Source: Rikenella sp. (GTDB taxonomy: Bacteria > Bacteroidota > Bacteroidia > Bacteroidales > Rikenellaceae). From it: a stretch of 16,791 bases of DNA. A program made the position numbers and the translations under genes. Positions 14,822-16,791 of this stretch are shown one piece after another (the first letter of the stretch is position 1; each line of letters opens with the position of its first letter). The notes below the pieces were generated by a model that was not told the origin of the DNA, did no database searches, and saw only the letters and a list, made by a program, of their open reading frames with translations. The stretch lies in contig JAIDFC010000268.1 in the NCBI GenBank assembly GCA_029054535.1, positions 1 to 16,791 of the forward strand. Direction: 5' to 3'.

Positions 14822-14910
14822 GTTTATGCCGAATTGAAAACGGGGCTGAACGCCTGGGAAACCCACAGCCTACGGCGCGGTTTGTTGCGAAAGAAATGTT
14901 CCAACTGATT

Positions 14911-14927
14911 GCGACTCGCAGAGTCGC
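14911..14927. repeat. 7-3-7 palindrome GCGACTC-GCA-GAGTCGC
   Basis: Exact 7-bp inverted repeat with a 3-nt loop, about 90 bp from the one at 14805 and of the same design. Confidence 0.6.
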
Positions 14928-15179
14928 CGGCCATGTCGCCCAGCGGCAAAGTCGCTCGGGGAGGGGTGGGCGACAGGCCGAATGAGGCGCAATAGGGCGG
15001 CTGTGATTCGCGTGATTAAAGGTCGCGGTTTGTGGGGAAATAGCATGAATTGTTTGGTGTGCGGTTTCGGGCCGCAACCCGCGGAGCTTTAGGGTAGAGG
15101 CTGGCAGGTTCGAGTGTCGAGCGGCACCTTGCGCCGTCGGGGTGGTAGCGACGCCCTAATAGACCAGAGCAGGAGATTG

Positions 15180-15217
15180 CAGAACTCAAACTGAATTTCA
15201 AGAAAGGGAGAGTTCTG
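15180..15217. repeat. 8-bp inverted repeat CAGAACTC ... GAGTTCTG
   Basis: 15180-15187 and 15210-15217 are exact inverted copies 22 bp apart, in AT-richer DNA just beyond the terminator of the fusion gene. Function unknown: a small stem-loop or an operator-like site. Confidence 0.4.
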
Positions 15218-15242
15218 TAGTAGCCGATGAATCCGGATATAC

Positions 15243-15284
15243 AAAAAACGTGCAGGGCCGGGAATCGATTTCCCGGCCCTGCAC
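15243..15284 (-). terminator. Rho-independent terminator of the NagB-like/PIG-L gene
   Basis: 15-bp perfect stem (15250-15264/15270-15284) with loop TCGAT; on the - strand it is followed after one base by six T (15248-15243). It begins about 20 bp past the stop codon at 15305. Confidence 0.9.
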
Positions 15285-15304
15285 GATCGATAAAGAAAAA
15301 ACAC

Positions 15305-16791
15305 TTAAAAAATCGGATACTTCACGAACACCTCGATCGCCTGGTATTCCGCCATCCCGAGCTTGTCATAAAGCTGCGCCGTAGCTTGCGTCCGATCTTC
15401 AGCCCGTTCCCAGAACTCGCGTTTGTCGTCCCCCGGGAACGGCACGATGTCTTTCTGCGACAAGTGGCGATAAATCGCATGCCGTTTCTTGATCACCTCG
15501 TCCGGACTCAGCGGCACCGCCATGTCCACCATATCCAAATCCCACTCCTGCCAAGCCCCGCGGTAGAGCCACATCACGCAATCCTTCAACCATTCGTCCC
15601 CCGCCTCTTTGATCTGGTTCACCGCCGCCAGCACGATCTCGATACAAACGCGGTGCGTCCCGTGCGGGTCCGACAGGTCGCCCGCCGCATAGATCTGATG
15701 CGGTTTGATCTTCCGCAACAACTCGATCACGATATCGATGTCGGCTTGAGAAATCGCCCCTTTCTTGACCGAACCGGTTTCGTAGAACGGCAAATTGAGG
15801 AAGTGCACATTGGTTTCGTCGTTCAACCCAAAGCTGCGGTCCGCCGCCTTGGCCTCGCCGCGACGAATCGCCCCCTTGAACTTCCGCAATTCGAGCGGTT
15901 CCGGCTGTCCTTTGACCTTGCTCTGAATCAACTGTTTGAAGTGTTCGTACTTGTCCTCGAACCCGCATTCGCGCGCCGTATCGAGCGTCTGCAGCACCAC
16001 GTCGTCATGCACGGCGATATTCCCCGACGTCTGATAAGCGACATGCACATCGTGCCCCTGATCGGCCAACCGAATGAAGGTCCCCCCCATCGAAATGACG
16101 TCGTCGTCCGGGTGCGGGCTGAAGATCACGATCCGTTTCGGGAACGGGAACGAACGCGCCGGCCGCGTCGAGTCGTCGGCATTCGGCTTTCCGCCCGGCC
16201 AACCCGAGATCGTATGCTGCAGATCGTTGAAGACCTGAATATTGATCTTATCATAGGTCATCCCGGTATCTTCGATCAACTGCCCGAGGCTGTTATCGAT
16301 ATAGTCCTGGTAAGTAACCTTCAGAATCGGTTTGTTCACCTTGCGGCACAACCAAAGCACCGCCTTACGGATAAACCGGTTGGTCCAGACGCAGGTCCCC
16401 ACCAGCCACGGCGTCGCCACGCGCGTCAGCCCCGAAGCCGCGTCCTCGTCCAACACCGCCTCGACATTCCCGTGATTCTGCAAGTACGAAGCCGGCACCG
16501 CCGCATCCACCGCCCCCTCGATCACCTTGGCCGCAATCTCGGACTTGTCCTCGCCCCAACCGATCAGCACGATACGTTTAGCCTGCATGATGGTGGCGAT
16601 CCCGACCGTCAACGCCCGGGTCGGCACATTTTCGATCCCGTAGAACGACGAGGCCACCAGCTTCCGCGAAGCATTGCTCAACGCCACGATCCGCGTCCGG
16701 GTATTCTGGTAAGTCCCCGCCTCGTTCAACGCCACCTGTCCCTGGTCGCCCATCCCGAGCAACAGAATATCGATCTGTTGCTCGGGATGGG
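15305..16791 (-). CDS. NagB-like domain fused to PIG-L/LmbE deacetylase (partial, start outside window)
   Basis: 494 residues are visible; full Bacteroidota homologues are about 640-665, so roughly the first 150-170 residues lie beyond the right edge. The frame is open to the edge (H-P-E-Q-Q-I-D-I-L-L-L-G-M-G). Visible residues 1 to about 150 are the rest of a glucosamine-6-phosphate deaminase-like domain, and residues from about 217 on are a PIG-L/LmbE domain with the zinc motif S-P-H226-P-D-D-D and the second motif D-P-H376-G-T-H379. The usual annotation is glucosamine-6-phosphate deaminase with a deacetylase domain, which would link N-acetylglucosamine-6-phosphate deacetylation and deamination. 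However, the NagB motif reads G-D-Q-G-Q-V-A-L-N-E here, with Gln at the catalytic Asp and His positions of E. coli NagB, so true deaminase activity is doubtful. A strong terminator follows. Confidence 0.88.
   Translation of the reverse strand, partial: HPEQQIDILLLGMGDQGQVALNEAGTYQNTRTRIVALSNASRKLVASSFYGIENVPTRALTVGIATIMQAKRIVLIGWGEDKSEIAAKVIEGAVDAAVPASYLQNHGNVEAVLDEDAASGLTRVATPWLVGTCVWTNRFIRKAVLWLCRKVNKPILKVTYQDYIDNSLGQLIEDTGMTYDKINIQVFNDLQHTISGWPGGKPNADDSTRPARSFPFPKRIVIFSPHPDDDVISMGGTFIRLADQGHDVHVAYQTSGNIAVHDDVVLQTLDTARECGFEDKYEHFKQLIQSKVKGQPEPLELRKFKGAIRRGEAKAADRSFGLNDETNVHFLNLPFYETGSVKKGAISQADIDIVIELLRKIKPHQIYAAGDLSDPHGTHRVCIEIVLAAVNQIKEAGDEWLKDCVMWLYRGAWQEWDLDMVDMAVPLSPDEVIKKRHAIYRHLSQKDIVPFPGDDKREFWERAEDRTQATAQLYDKLGMAEYQAIEVFVKYPIF

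Larger units (their letters stand above)
14583..15240. other. 658-bp intergenic stretch without a supported gene
   Basis: No reading frame here, on either strand, looks like a real protein: those present are rich in Arg, Pro and Ser and resemble no family I know. The stretch holds several inverted repeats (14805-14821, 14911-14927, 15089-15094 with 15154-15159, 15180-15217). Read on the - strand, three GCGAC motifs occur within about 45 bp (14961-14911). It may be a decayed gene region, a structured RNA or a repeat-bearing spacer. Confidence 0.5.

Noticed and set aside
14515..14985. Open frame of 156 codons rightward over the permease start and the intergenic stretch
   Set aside because: Overlaps the N-terminal part of the permease gene on the opposite strand; composition is Arg-rich with no recognisable domain. 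Long frames of this kind are common by chance in GC-rich DNA.
15100..15125. TTCGAGT resembling a tRNA T-loop
   Set aside because: The flanking bases do not pair as a T-stem, and no acceptor stem, D-arm or anticodon arm could be built around it.
15089..15304. Leftward frame following the NagB-like/PIG-L stop
   Set aside because: It starts inside and reads through the strong terminator hairpin, and the product has no protein-like pattern.

Overview
The window reads as chromosomal DNA from a GC-rich gut-type Bacteroidota. The best guess is Alistipes or another Rikenellaceae, but this is inferred from protein content and not proven. Support comes from several directions. Many genes are preceded by the Bacteroidota -7 element TAnnTTTG (2499, 4675, 6133, 7517, 7537 and 11142), twice with a well placed TTTG or TTG at -33. 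There is a NagB-like/PIG-L fusion protein of the Bacteroidota kind, an RluB-type pseudouridine synthase with a long basic N-terminal tail, a large MacB/FtsX-type permease, and the tail of a FISUMP-type surface protein. No rRNA, tRNA, CRISPR array, phage or insertion sequence was recognised.

Layout. 1-242: non-coding, with a 9-bp perfect hairpin at the left edge and a 7-bp palindrome at 123. 243-2456 (-): Cu(I) P-type ATPase. 2506-3009 (+): divergent hypoxanthine/uracil DNA glycosylase of the HDG type. 3039-3239 (+): a broken tail of a FISUMP-domain protein directly behind it. 3397-6092 (-): four genes in one direction, transcribed as MarR-GNAT fusion, cupin, EamA-type exporter and a small one-helix membrane protein. 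Their spacing (4 nt and 7 nt within the two pairs) suggests two coupled pairs, the second with its own -7 element. 6346-7455 (-): RluB-type pseudouridine synthase, divergent from 7571-8755 (+), a MalY/PatB-type C-S lyase; their promoters interlock in about 35 bp. 8882-11017 (-): exported GH31 alpha-glycosidase, divergent from 11208-12113 (+), an exported alkaline-phosphatase-superfamily phosphodiesterase. 12201-14582 (-): ABC transporter permease, convergent with the phosphodiesterase across a 22-bp bidirectional terminator. 14583-15240: about 660 bp without a supported gene but rich in inverted repeats. 15305-16791 (-): C-terminal three quarters of the NagB-like/PIG-L fusion, cut by the right edge.

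The genes do not form one pathway; most are housekeeping or accessory single units. The most coherent group is 3397-6092, which looks like a self-regulated response unit. A MarR-type regulator fused to an acetyltransferase has a consensus promoter and a perfect 12-bp palindrome at the predicted transcription start, followed by a small cupin and a DMT-family exporter. The ligand is unknown. I do not see a clearly new defence or mobile system here. The observations most worth checking are the glutamine substitutions at the NagB active site, the MarR operator candidate, the FISUMP remnant, a 17-codon upstream ORF overlapping the phosphodiesterase start, and a recurring 7-3-7 palindrome in non-coding DNA.
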